In this document: in pieces, positions 13,110 through 21,340 of the stretch | Layout of the letters: each line of letters opens with the position of its first letter | Position numbering within the stretch: position 1 is the first letter of the stretch | Origin: a virus | Reading direction: 5' to 3' (one strand) | Length of the DNA stretch: 22,379 nucleotides | IMG/VR virus record: IMGVR_UViG_3300037584_003327 | Coordinates: 1 to 22,379 of that record | Made by a program: the position numbers and the translations under genes | The notes under the pieces: generated by a model | Database searches by the model: none | Told to the model about the DNA's origin: nothing | The model's input: only the letters and a program-made list of their open reading frames with translations

Positions 13110-15461
13110 TCACCAATATACTTTGGGCATAGCAGCCCCACTTGCTCTTTCTAAGTCCCAATCAAGGGCTTTGAATATAGGCTTTATCTTACCTTTGACT
13201 ATTTTATCAACCATGAGGTCGTAATCTACAACAAAGCCATCTAGTTCACTTATGTCCTCGTAGGCCACTACAGGGGTATAAGGTAATCCGTCTTTGGACT
13301 TGGATACATAAACCCAGTTTACACTGTCTCCGTGTCCAAAATGATTTCTTTGAGCAATGTGTTCATTGTAGTAACGAGCCGCCTTGACAGCACCACCGGC
13401 AGTGTCGCTATACTCTGGCAACCTTTTTTGTAATCGAGTTGTAGTTGATATGTCTTTGATGCTGACATCACCCTTCATTATTTTTTTAGCGATAGGTCTG
13501 ACCATACCAATTACGGTTTCTTCATCAGCGCCAGTGCATATAGCAGTCAGTATGTCGTTTTCCAAGTCTTTGGAAATTGGAGACAAAGTGCTGATTTTAC
13601 CCCATCTTGCTGACTTCTTCTTACCTTCGTCTTCGGGTGGCCAAGAACAAATACCATAGTATAGATTCTTACCGCCAACAATCCAATAAGGCATGTAAGC
13701 CTCGAACTCTACAATCAAATGACTTGCTTCATGTTTACGCTGTATGGTTTCGGTTAGGTATCTAGCCAGAGCAGGCGCTTCATCAAAGGGCACTTGAACA
13801 AATGCAGAATCTGTATGACCATACAATGCCTTGTAGCCAGCCTGTTCTGATTCTTCCATAAGAGCCTTGATTGCTCTTCGACCACAGGCTGTGATTGCAC
13901 CGGCTATATCGAGGTCACAATAACCCCAATATGGACTCGCCGTCGCACCATATATGCTCGCCATGACCCGTTTTACAGCCAACTGCATTGTATTCCAACC
14001 ATCTTTTTCTATCGAGTCAGTCGCCTGCCTCATCTTTTGTTTATACTCGTCACGAAGGTCGAACATCTCGTTGACAATCTTAGGGAGTAATGCATCTGTA
14101 TCTTGTCTCCAACATGTACCATCTGGTAATTGTCTTACATGGCTTTCTTCTGCCATGTGCTTTGGAACTTGGGTCTCCCAAGATAGATTATGGCTCAGTA
14201 TAATACTAGGATACAGACCCTTGTAATCTACACAAGCCACACCCTCATATCTACCGGGCTTGGGAGGTGGAATGAAAGCGCCTTCGTACTCTTGTTTCTC
14301 TTGAGTAGACTTACTAGGCGCTTTCCAGTGAGTTCTTCTATTCAGTAATCCTTTGGCGAATCTTGTTACATTGTGACAAGACTCGAAAGATACACCACAC
14401 AGTCTTTGTAATGACATGAAGAAATTTAGAACATGATGACTTTCGTCTATCTTTTTCAGCAGGAGAGTGTCTTGCATACAGTAATCTACATAGTCGTCAA
14501 ACCTTTCAGTCCAGCCGGTCATGACATCCATGTCAAATTTACCGCCTAGATTACAAGCCTTTGCTATAGTGTCTAGTTTCAGATTTTTAAGTTGCGGCTG
14601 ACCACTGTCTTTCCAGACACGCTCAAATCCACTACCGCTTCTTACAGGTGCAGCAGTGTCAAAACATAACCTACCTACAATTGGCTGGTCTACATAATCA
14701 TAACTACCGCCCGATTTTGGTCGCATTACTCTACCAAGAGGGCTCAGTTTTCCAAATCGCTTTAATCTCCTAGTCAAGTGAGGTAGGTCAGCCCACATGA
14801 TTGCGTGGGCTATGAATACATCTGGATTACATTCATCCATGTAGTGCAAGAAAGCATCGTGCATTTCTTGCTCTGAGCCGTATATGTATTTCTCATAAGT
14901 GAAATTCTCTGTAGAGCCATTCGCTTCGTACTCTACTAGTTTGTTTTCTAATTGATAATCATTATCATGTAACCTGTCAGGGTTATCTTTCTTCCAACAG
15001 AAAGCAATGTGTCTATTATTGTAGTTATCAATAACTGCCATAACCGTAGTCTGGTCAGTCTTTGGGTCCCACTCAAGGTCAAAGTGCCAAACTCTTGGTT
15101 TCCACTGAGGCATGTCTTTGACATTATCTATTAGATACCGGTCTTGTAAACTAAGGTCTGCCTCCCATGTCTTTCTGAATCTAAAAGCCATATCCTTGAT
15201 GTCGGATTGTCTGTAAGCATACACCTTGACCAAGGGCTGGTTATCTCTCAAACCTACCGCTGTGTCTTCCCAGTCTATACGAGAGCCGGGAAACTGGTCA
15301 ATGACTGAGTTAGCCATTTCTGGTATAGTATTCGCTGATATCCAAAAGTAAGGTTCAAAGTCAGTAACTGTCTCTTCAATCAGATTACCCTCAGCGTCAC
15401 GCCACCTCTTGTAGATGTGGTCAGGCTTTGTAGGGTCTGGTTTGAAGATGTCGATTATCAT
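13110..15461 (-). CDS. polB: DNA polymerase family B
   Basis: Main replicative polymerase. 783 residues from ATG 15461 (ATGA overlap with the upstream 58-aa gene; AAGGAGA eight bases ahead). Exonuclease motifs: WHFDLEW (125-131, Asp128, Glu130), AHAIMWADLPHL (218-229, Asp225) and YCMQDTLLL (327-335, Tyr327, Asp331). Polymerase motif A is DYKGLYPSII (412-421, Asp412), motif B is KRVMASIYG (497-505) and motif C is YGHTDS (547-552, Asp551), followed by GGKNLYYG (596-603) as KKxY-like motif. Three points deviate: His549 replaces the first Asp of YGDTDS, Ala501 replaces the Asn of KxxxNSxYG, and Exo II lacks the usual Asn and Phe. The three strongest catalytic ligands (Asp412, Asp551 and Lys497) stay. 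Length and motif order fit archaeal PolB; no intein is present. Works with the clamp and RFC encoded in the same block. Confidence 0.96.
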   Translation of the reverse strand: MIIDIFKPDPTKPDHIYKRWRDAEGNLIEETVTDFEPYFWISANTIPEMANSVIDQFPGSRIDWEDTAVGLRDNQPLVKVYAYRQSDIKDMAFRFRKTWEADLSLQDRYLIDNVKDMPQWKPRVWHFDLEWDPKTDQTTVMAVIDNYNNRHIAFCWKKDNPDRLHDNDYQLENKLVEYEANGSTENFTYEKYIYGSEQEMHDAFLHYMDECNPDVFIAHAIMWADLPHLTRRLKRFGKLSPLGRVMRPKSGGSYDYVDQPIVGRLCFDTAAPVRSGSGFERVWKDSGQPQLKNLKLDTIAKACNLGGKFDMDVMTGWTERFDDYVDYCMQDTLLLKKIDESHHVLNFFMSLQRLCGVSFESCHNVTRFAKGLLNRRTHWKAPSKSTQEKQEYEGAFIPPPKPGRYEGVACVDYKGLYPSIILSHNLSWETQVPKHMAEESHVRQLPDGTCWRQDTDALLPKIVNEMFDLRDEYKQKMRQATDSIEKDGWNTMQLAVKRVMASIYGATASPYWGYCDLDIAGAITACGRRAIKALMEESEQAGYKALYGHTDSAFVQVPFDEAPALARYLTETIQRKHEASHLIVEFEAYMPYWIVGGKNLYYGICSWPPEDEGKKKSARWGKISTLSPISKDLENDILTAICTGADEETVIGMVRPIAKKIMKGDVSIKDISTTTRLQKRLPEYSDTAGGAVKAARYYNEHIAQRNHFGHGDSVNWVYVSKSKDGLPYTPVVAYEDISELDGFVVDYDLMVDKIVKGKIKPIFKALDWDLERASGAAMPKVYW

Positions 15462-15634
15462 GCATACTTCTCCTTGAAATCTCTAGTAAGTCTTGATACA
15501 CCATTGCCGCTGCATTCTTTACAAGCATACCCACCACGATAGTTTTCTGAATATTGCTTGTAACCAAATCCTTGAAAGACATCTCCACACTTAATACAAG
15601 TATAGTAACTATCTCCTCTATGTTTTTTTGGCAT
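15458..15634 (-). CDS. 58-residue zinc-ribbon mini-protein ahead of polymerase
   Basis: ORF from ATG 15634 to TGA 15458-15460, which overlaps the polymerase start (ATGA). GAGGAA lies seven bases before its ATG. It encodes 58 residues with C13, C16, C38 and C41 (CIKC ... CKEC), a simple zinc ribbon, and a basic C-terminus (RLTRDFKEKYA). The tight junctions on both sides and the ribosome-binding site support a real gene. It is directly coupled to polB and may be a small polymerase or DNA partner; no function is known. It is one of the Cys-rich series in this block. Confidence 0.72.
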   Translation of the reverse strand: MPKKHRGDSYYTCIKCGDVFQGFGYKQYSENYRGGYACKECSGNGVSRLTRDFKEKYA

Positions 15635-15636
15635 AT

Positions 15637-15825
15637 CTATTCCTCTTCATTAATCAAAACATAAGTGACATCAGCGCTGCACGATGAACACTGTAGTGTG
15701 GCTATTATACCGTCACCCTCGTAACCGTAGTCCTCTGGGTTATAGTCACAGCCCCAGATTAATTTACCGCCGCATAGCCAACAGATATCTCTTCTTTGTC
15801 GATTTACATGCATATAGTTAGTCAT
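15637..15825 (-). CDS. 62-residue zinc-ribbon protein after sliding clamp
   Basis: 62 residues from ATG 15825 with GAGGAGG seven bases ahead, itself inside the clamp gene's last codons. Cysteines are C15 and C18 (CWLC), C26 and then C46 and C49 (CSSC), a zinc-ribbon arrangement, with an acidic loop (NPEDYGYEGDG) between. The end is acidic (INEEE). The gene starts two bases after the clamp stop and ends two bases before the next mini-protein's ATG. The role is unknown; as it lies between clamp and polymerase genes, a replisome accessory factor is the leading guess. Confidence 0.72.
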   Translation of the reverse strand: MTNYMHVNRQRRDICWLCGGKLIWGCDYNPEDYGYEGDGIIATLQCSSCSADVTYVLINEEE

Positions 15826-15827
15826 AC

Positions 15828-16589
15828 TTAGTCCTCCTCGTACTCTTGGTCAATAACTATCATAAGAAAATCAGTACTTGCTTGCTCAACAATTAGAACA
15901 CTTTCGTTAGCAGTATGTATTTCCACTTCACCTTTAGGTAAGTTATTGAGTAATTCTGGTAACCATTTATCAAACGCAGAGCGAGCGGAAGACATAGGTG
16001 CTTCTACTTGAGTCAGGTTAGCCCTTACGAACATTTTACCTGTTTCTGTCTTACCACCACGAACTACAAATTCTGAGCCATCTGCATCGAAGTCAGTTTT
16101 ACAAGCATACTTGTCTCCTAATACTTTCTTGAAACCAGTTACTGGTTTGAGTTCCTCGGAGTTAAGTCTAGCATGATGTGTAAGAGGAGAGTGAAACCAC
16201 ATCCTCCACATACTACTCTTAGCATCATCTATGCCCTTTTTCATGAGGGCTACTCTTTTCTGAGATTCGATGTAAGACGATGTAGGTAACTGCAATGAAG
16301 CCTTACCGCATTTGATATGCAAAGTCCCAGTCTTACCTTCTTGGTTGATACTGAGGTCTTTAGATTTCACTGTACCAAGGAATGATTTTAACTTAGGTAT
16401 GTCTGTTATGTACAGTTTACCTGTCGCTTCTACCCCGCAGTCTATCTTTCTATAGATATAGTGAGTAGACTTGGCAACGGATGCTGAGATGTTACCTTGC
16501 TTAGCATCAATAATTATATCAGCCAAGTCTCTTCCGAAACTAGATAAAAAGTTTCCAAAGTTTTCTCTTTCAATAGTAAACGCTACCAT
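15828..16589 (-). CDS. pcn: PCNA-like sliding clamp
   Basis: Ring that holds the polymerase on DNA. 253 residues from ATG 16589 with GGTGATAAC ahead. Length, alternating beta strands and the order of segments fit the two-domain PCNA fold: an N-terminal strand-helix (AFTIERENFGNFLSSFG), an interdomain loop around 110-135, and C-terminal strands (EVEIHTANESVLIVEQ, FLMIVIDQEYEED), where the last strand and acidic tail are typical of PCNA. Sequence identity to cellular PCNA appears low, so the call rests on length, strand pattern and context beside polB and rfcS. It is likely loaded by the RFC-like protein encoded 2 kb upstream. Confidence is good but not from a signature motif. Confidence 0.75.
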   Translation of the reverse strand: MVAFTIERENFGNFLSSFGRDLADIIIDAKQGNISASVAKSTHYIYRKIDCGVEATGKLYITDIPKLKSFLGTVKSKDLSINQEGKTGTLHIKCGKASLQLPTSSYIESQKRVALMKKGIDDAKSSMWRMWFHSPLTHHARLNSEELKPVTGFKKVLGDKYACKTDFDADGSEFVVRGGKTETGKMFVRANLTQVEAPMSSARSAFDKWLPELLNNLPKGEVEIHTANESVLIVEQASTDFLMIVIDQEYEED

Positions 16590-16612
16590 GTTATCACCTC
16601 GTCAAGCAGCGC

Positions 16613-17665
16613 TCAAATAACACCGTCTCTTAGTTCGGGTAATCCGTACCACTGAGCATCTTCACCCTTCTTGGTGACAAAGTAAAGTCTTTCTTGGTTG
16701 AGTAGATTAGGATTGGTCTTCTGCTTGAAGAACTCAGCAGAGTATCTGACTTCACCCGATAGTGAGCCGTCTGCATTCCTTACATGCTTTGGCTTGCACC
16801 ATAGTATCTGGAACAAGTCTTTGTTAGCACTTGCATGCCAAGCAAACTTCCAACCGTCAAATCCTACTTTACCATCTTTGTCTTCTTTGAGATGTGTTTC
16901 CCAGTATACATCGACACCTAGTCTGTTCAGTTTTTGACACTGAGCAGTTAGTTGACGGAACCTCGTAGCACGAATGTTCCAGTTCCAACCTATCTCTGCA
17001 TTCAACTTAGAGTGACTTGCTTCTACGGCATCAGTTGCTTTCATGTCCAAGTCATATATCTTCATACATGTTATGCACATATCGTCGAACTGGTCAACTC
17101 CTGTAACTATGAAAGTCTTAAGCATCGGTCCGGTAAATCCTTCTTCGTACTGCCTCTCTGCATACTCTACTGCAAACTTACAGACATCCATTACTCTGTT
17201 ATAACTAGCCAAATAGTTGTAAGCAGTCTTATCTTGTTGCTGCATAACCCAAGGTGAGAATATACGGAAAGAAGGGTCGTCACGGTAGTGCGCCTGCTTA
17301 CACGATAATCCGCCATTGTCATGGTCAAGTACTATTGCTAGTCCGTCAGGGTAGAGATGCTTGTGAGCATCCATTGCTAACCCAGTCTTACCAGTGCCTT
17401 CGTGACCTACCATGCCCATGAATGTACTACTTGGTACAATCTTAGGAGCAGACGCTTGTTCTTTCATTTCTTGAGCAATGCCCGGAAACTTACTGATGAA
17501 TTCTGTAGAACTAGCAGGTACTGGTGTTGTAGGTGTAGGAGATAACTTCTCCTTTATTTCCTGCTCCATCTTCTCTACAACAGGTTCAGTGGCTACTGGT
17601 GTAACCGACTGAGTTGTTGTACTGTTTACTGCTTCGTCTCCTAATAGTGCATCCCATCCGCTCAT
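16613..17665 (-). CDS. RecA/RadA-fold ATPase, Sak4-like
   Basis: Probable recombination or annealing ATPase. 350 residues from ATG 17665 (ATGA overlap, GGAGGAGA ahead). Residues 1-78 are a Thr/Pro/Ser-rich flexible part with a Glu/Lys helix (VVEKMEQEIKEKL). The core has GHEGTGKT (87-94, Walker A), LDHDNGG (113-119) and TFIVTGVDQFDD (184-195, Walker B-like with Asp191). It stands between a putative SSB and the clamp. Phage Sak4-type single-strand annealing proteins have this size and a RecA core without the usual N-terminal HhH domain of RadA, and are often next to an SSB gene, as here. A RadA paralogue is the alternative. The P-loop is certain; the Sak4 assignment is inference. Confidence 0.7.
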   Translation of the reverse strand: MSGWDALLGDEAVNSTTTQSVTPVATEPVVEKMEQEIKEKLSPTPTTPVPASSTEFISKFPGIAQEMKEQASAPKIVPSSTFMGMVGHEGTGKTGLAMDAHKHLYPDGLAIVLDHDNGGLSCKQAHYRDDPSFRIFSPWVMQQQDKTAYNYLASYNRVMDVCKFAVEYAERQYEEGFTGPMLKTFIVTGVDQFDDMCITCMKIYDLDMKATDAVEASHSKLNAEIGWNWNIRATRFRQLTAQCQKLNRLGVDVYWETHLKEDKDGKVGFDGWKFAWHASANKDLFQILWCKPKHVRNADGSLSGEVRYSAEFFKQKTNPNLLNQERLYFVTKKGEDAQWYGLPELRDGVI

Positions 17666-18912
17666 TGTTCATCTCCTCCAAATTGATTTAGGCTTGTGTT
17701 CCCACTACCACCCGCAGGGCGGGCAGTTCTAGGTGGAATGTAAATACCAAGCGCTGTTAGGCTCGGTTGCATTTCATTGTTGAATGGTTTCAGTTTCAGT
17801 CGACCTACAATAATAACATTGGTCTTCTCATTGTAGTGACCCCATTCACCTTTGGTATTCTTGTATTCAAATACTCTGTCGTTATCATGCAATGTACCTG
17901 ATACCCATACGGTCACAGGGTCTACATTTTGTCTGTATACACTTAATCTGTAAGAGCGACCTGTTGGGTCATATTCACTTTCCATGGGGTCTCTGTTAAG
18001 ATATGTGACTGAACCATAGGTGATTACGATAGGATTGAGAGTCATACCATTAGAAGTAGTAATCTTTCTATCTGCATGAGCATCTACTAAGTTACTTAGT
18101 TCAACATACTCGTTATGCATTTTACCATTGATGAGTAACCTTTCAGCACTGAATGCTTGTCTTAGATTTTCTGGCAACCAAGCGTCGGTATATTCAACCT
18201 TTTCATGGAAGTTTCTATTAGTATAGAGTATGTCTTGTTCAGTGGTCTTAGGGGCGACAACTTGTATTCTACAGGCTTCCCATTTGTTGTAATCTACATC
18301 CATGGCTTTGCCTTGTAAACTGATAGACCATCTCTTGATATCTCCGCCTGATTCTTGAGAGCCTAGGAAGTAAGCGTTACGACTGATACTAGTAGGCGCT
18401 ATCGGTACACGCTTACCATCCCTAGCGGTCATAAGACATAGTATCATATCATCGAATTCAAATCCGTACCAAGGTAAATCACTACCTTGTACTTTGTCAT
18501 TAGTTTCGTTACCGTTGAGATGCCACTTACCACCCTTAGCAGTAAGTACACCTATGTGACCTTCGTCGATTGCTCTTGATTGATTAGACCTAAACATGTT
18601 AATTGCCCTGTCGTACATACCCTTACGGTTATCCCTACTACTGTCTTCAATACCGATGAACATACCTACATAGGTAACTGTTTCTTGTTGTCTTCCGGCG
18701 CTTTCATTTCTGTTTTCGATAACAAATTGCTCGCTCCATTGACTTAGGTAAAATGGGTCTTCATCGAATGGGTTTTCTACTGCAAACTCATCTTTCAACC
18801 ACTTGTTGAATTTGTTGGCGGCTTCCCCCAACTTGATGCCGGTTCGTTCAGCATACCCTGTTAGTCTTTCAATCACATCTTCTGGCCATTTGGTTCCATT
18901 ATTATCTTCCAT
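17662..18912 (-). CDS. Putative OB-fold ssDNA-binding protein (RPA/SSB-like)
   Basis: 416 residues from ATG 18912 with GGAGG eight bases ahead. The N-terminus is helical (VIERLTGYAERTGIKLGEAANKFNKWL); then come beta-rich segments that could be two or three OB folds, for example VTYVGMFIGIEDSSRDN (about 79-95), VNPIVITYGSVTYLNR in the region of residues 285-305, and VDPVTVWVSGTLHDNDRVF (about 330-350). The last 25 residues are disordered and Gly/Pro-rich (PARPAGGSGN) with a short acidic end (GGDEQ), as in SSB tails. No zinc motif is present. Location between RFC and a Sak4-like ATPase supports an SSB role. There is no diagnostic motif, so this is a moderate-confidence inference; an unrelated replication accessory protein is possible. 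Confidence 0.45.
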   Translation of the reverse strand: MEDNNGTKWPEDVIERLTGYAERTGIKLGEAANKFNKWLKDEFAVENPFDEDPFYLSQWSEQFVIENRNESAGRQQETVTYVGMFIGIEDSSRDNRKGMYDRAINMFRSNQSRAIDEGHIGVLTAKGGKWHLNGNETNDKVQGSDLPWYGFEFDDMILCLMTARDGKRVPIAPTSISRNAYFLGSQESGGDIKRWSISLQGKAMDVDYNKWEACRIQVVAPKTTEQDILYTNRNFHEKVEYTDAWLPENLRQAFSAERLLINGKMHNEYVELSNLVDAHADRKITTSNGMTLNPIVITYGSVTYLNRDPMESEYDPTGRSYRLSVYRQNVDPVTVWVSGTLHDNDRVFEYKNTKGEWGHYNEKTNVIIVGRLKLKPFNNEMQPSLTALGIYIPPRTARPAGGSGNTSLNQFGGDEQ

Positions 18913-18914
18913 AA

Positions 18915-19841
18915 TTATTCCTCCATATTTCTTTTTAGTTTCGCTACAAAATATTCCACAAACGACAAGTCGTCATCAGGCCATTGTTGGGCCATGAGAA
19001 CAAACTCTCCGTAGGTGAACATGAAATTGTACCAATCGTCTTCGCTCTCCATGAGCGATTTGGCACGAAAGCGCAAGCCTCTAAGTATGTAGAAGCGGGA
19101 CTGTCCCGATTCTATGGCTTGCTTAAGGTAAGCGGTCAACTTAGTATAATCTGAACTCATCAGATTCAATGCCGCTTTGTTAAGGAACTCTCCCTCCTTT
19201 CGGATTCTGTCTTGGAGAGCAGATGGTTCATTTGGTATACTGTCAAGGATATCAATTGATTGTCTTAGACTACCGTTAGTGAATTTGATTAGGTTGGGTA
19301 GATGTACCTTCCATTGCTCAGGCATACCTTCTTTGTCCATTATCATCTCTAACCTATCAGTGTTGTAAGGGTCGATAGGGTTGAATGCGAATGTGAGGCA
19401 TCTGTCTCTTATCGCATTGTGAATCGGGCTAATGTCATTGGCTACCAAGATGAAGATGCTAGTTTTGTGACTCTCTTCCATTATTTGCCGCAGTGCTTTT
19501 TGAGCAGGGGTAGTGAAACTATCTGCTTCATCGAGAAAAATTATCTTCCTTGAAACACCTATGCCTTTTTGACGACTAATTGATTTAAGTTCTCTAATAT
19601 AATCAATACCTCTGTCATCACTTGCGTTAGTGATAATGAAGTTAGCAGGGTCGAAGTACTCACCTAGTAAGTCCTTAGCCAAAGCGTAAGCGGCACTAGT
19701 TTTACCAACGCCCGGTGGACCTACAATGAGTATATTAGCGGGGCATGATTCGAGTGTCCATGCCTCAGCAGACGATTTGAACTCAGTGCAACCAACTAGG
19801 TCTGCTAGAGTGCTTGGTCTATACTTCTCTCGTAGGTTCAT
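18915..19841 (-). CDS. rfcS: Replication factor C small subunit (clamp loader)
   Basis: AAA+ ATPase that opens the PCNA-like clamp. 308 residues from ATG 19841 with GGGAGA about ten bases ahead. Motifs: EKYRP (5-9, RFC box II), GPPGVGKT (41-48, Walker A), IIFLDEAD (100-107, Walker B), ILVAND (131-136, sensor 1, Asn135) and IRDRC (144-148), where cellular RFC has SRC with the arginine finger (Arg147 here). GSLRQSIDILDSI (214-226) is sensor 2. Length is a little below the cellular 320. No RFC large subunit is seen, so the virus may use a homomeric loader, or the host large subunit. A TATA-like box 30 bases ahead suggests it starts a transcript. Confidence 0.95.
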   Translation of the reverse strand: MNLREKYRPSTLADLVGCTEFKSSAEAWTLESCPANILIVGPPGVGKTSAAYALAKDLLGEYFDPANFIITNASDDRGIDYIRELKSISRQKGIGVSRKIIFLDEADSFTTPAQKALRQIMEESHKTSIFILVANDISPIHNAIRDRCLTFAFNPIDPYNTDRLEMIMDKEGMPEQWKVHLPNLIKFTNGSLRQSIDILDSIPNEPSALQDRIRKEGEFLNKAALNLMSSDYTKLTAYLKQAIESGQSRFYILRGLRFRAKSLMESEDDWYNFMFTYGEFVLMAQQWPDDDLSFVEYFVAKLKRNMEE

Positions 19842-19870
19842 AAGTGTTCATCTCCCATCCTTTGTTAGTC

Positions 19871-19880
19871 TTTTATATAT
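19871..19880 (-). promoter_or_regulatory. TATA-like box ahead of RFC gene
   Basis: The minus strand reads ATATATAAAA, 29 bases before the ATG at 19841, within a 47-base gap that is the second-largest in the block. The predicted TSS would be some 5-10 bases before the ATG, close to or overlapping GGGAGA. This spacing is borderline, and AT-rich gaps can match by chance. Confidence 0.4.
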
Positions 19881-19888
19881 TCAATATC

Positions 19889-21340
19889 TCAGTCACTCAT
19901 TTCTATTAAGTCAGTAAGTTGCGAAACATCAGAAAATCCTAGTTCATCATCGAGGTATTTTATCTCTCCATCTGTGAGTGTTAGTTCTTGTAAAGAGAAT
20001 CCTTTCATTTCCATAACCACCACTAATCCATACTCGTCTATAGGTAACCAGTCTTGACCAGCAAGTACTCCTTGCTGTGCCAATCGTTGCCGGAGATGTT
20101 GTGCTACCGAGACAGTTAATTGTAGTTGCCCTACTTCATAAGTTTCGTAACCGTCTAACGCAGACAGTCTAACATGCGTCTCATACTCTTCATCACGCTT
20201 CACTGCGGCAACTAAGAGTTGTAAATGGAAAGCATCTTTCATTACTAGCCAACCACCTTGACCACCTACCACTATACCGTCTGTGTTGGTTAGTCGTAAT
20301 CTATCAGTGGCTTCGATGGTCTCTAGCATATGAGTGAAATCAGTCGCACCCGAAACAAAGTTACCAGTCTTTACTGGTTTACTTAAGTTGATTTGCTCTA
20401 GTTGGTTTACTCTATCTCGGTAATCCAACTTGTGAATATCCCAGTTATCTTCCAAAGATAGTATGTCAGTGACATACTTAATGTCTAGTCCGTCGACTTC
20501 TACTTCAAAGATACCTTCCTTTTCAATAGGTAGACTCAAAGGTTTACCCATCAGTTGTCTGTATCTATCGTAAAGTATACCTTTGAATGTACCTTTAGGG
20601 AACTCAGTAATGTGTAGATATCTTCTAGTATTGGATATGACTTCTACGAATACATCTGTAGGAGTAGTGAATTTATCCCATGCTTTGTAAACGGGGCCGA
20701 CAAATGGTTGACCCGGTTGCATGGTTCTGACTTCGATTGGCTTTTTACTACCAATCATTCTTTGCGCTATCTCTGCTGGGCGCATAGTTTGGAGTAGGAT
20801 ATTAATTGACTGTAGACTTTGAGGGCTTTCGCCCACTACATAAGAAACCATTTGTAAGAAACGGTTGATTGGGATTGGTGGCTTTTCACCAGTGGCTCTT
20901 GCCCAGAATACTAGTGCTTCTTTCTCATTCATTTTGCTGGTAATTTCAAGGAAGCCTAAGTCTTTTATTCTAGCCATGAGATTGAGTCCTTGCTTGACAG
21001 TTAACCCTTCACCACCATACTCAGGTGATTCAAGAGATAACAGCGGGACAAGTGGTTTACCTGCCAAGGCTTCATCCCATACTAAAGGAGAGATTGATAA
21101 TTTTTTACAGACATCATCTCGTAAATCTCTGAACGAAACGAACTGCCTTGGGTACTTAGAATAAGACGGGTAGAAAATATCTATTAGTTGATTCAAGTCA
21201 TCTATAGAATCACGCATTGCGAGGCTGATTGTATCTACCAACTTACTAAAGTACTGAGAACGCTTGTCACTATCTCGCATGTAATTACGATAGAAGTCTC
21301 TGAGTTCCTCAGATATTTGCGATGCCTCAGCCAGTAGCAT
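19889..21340 (-). CDS. DNA ligase homologue (ATP-dependent type), catalytic motifs eroded
   Basis: 483 residues from ATG 21340, overlapping the upstream gene by 14 bases with GAGGG six bases ahead. Layout follows archaeal DNA ligase: helical DNA-binding part (1 to about 190), then QPGQPFVGPVYKAW (208-221, like PG-PxxPMLA before motif I), nucleotidyltransferase part and a C-terminal OB fold (about 370-460: LQLLVAAV, GYETYEVGQLQLTVS). VTDILSLEDNW (290-300) and YRDRVNQLEQI (307-317) match the region around motif III. But where KxDG should be, VEVISNTR (232-239) stands, so the AMP-accepting Lys is missing. Motif IV is TDGIVVG (353-359; Glu to Asp) and motif V is GWLVMK (363-368; first Lys lost). 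It is probably inactive and could act as a DNA nick- or end-binding factor. The ligase relation is inference from motif order. Confidence 0.65.
   Translation of the reverse strand: MLLAEASQISEELRDFYRNYMRDSDKRSQYFSKLVDTISLAMRDSIDDLNQLIDIFYPSYSKYPRQFVSFRDLRDDVCKKLSISPLVWDEALAGKPLVPLLSLESPEYGGEGLTVKQGLNLMARIKDLGFLEITSKMNEKEALVFWARATGEKPPIPINRFLQMVSYVVGESPQSLQSINILLQTMRPAEIAQRMIGSKKPIEVRTMQPGQPFVGPVYKAWDKFTTPTDVFVEVISNTRRYLHITEFPKGTFKGILYDRYRQLMGKPLSLPIEKEGIFEVEVDGLDIKYVTDILSLEDNWDIHKLDYRDRVNQLEQINLSKPVKTGNFVSGATDFTHMLETIEATDRLRLTNTDGIVVGGQGGWLVMKDAFHLQLLVAAVKRDEEYETHVRLSALDGYETYEVGQLQLTVSVAQHLRQRLAQQGVLAGQDWLPIDEYGLVVVMEMKGFSLQELTLTDGEIKYLDDELGFSDVSQLTDLIEMSD

Noticed and set aside
16952-17257. 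+ strand open frame of 101 codons opposite the RecA-like ATPase
   Set aside because: Shadow of a motif-bearing gene; no initiation signal; Cys/Leu-rich composition typical of antisense frames.
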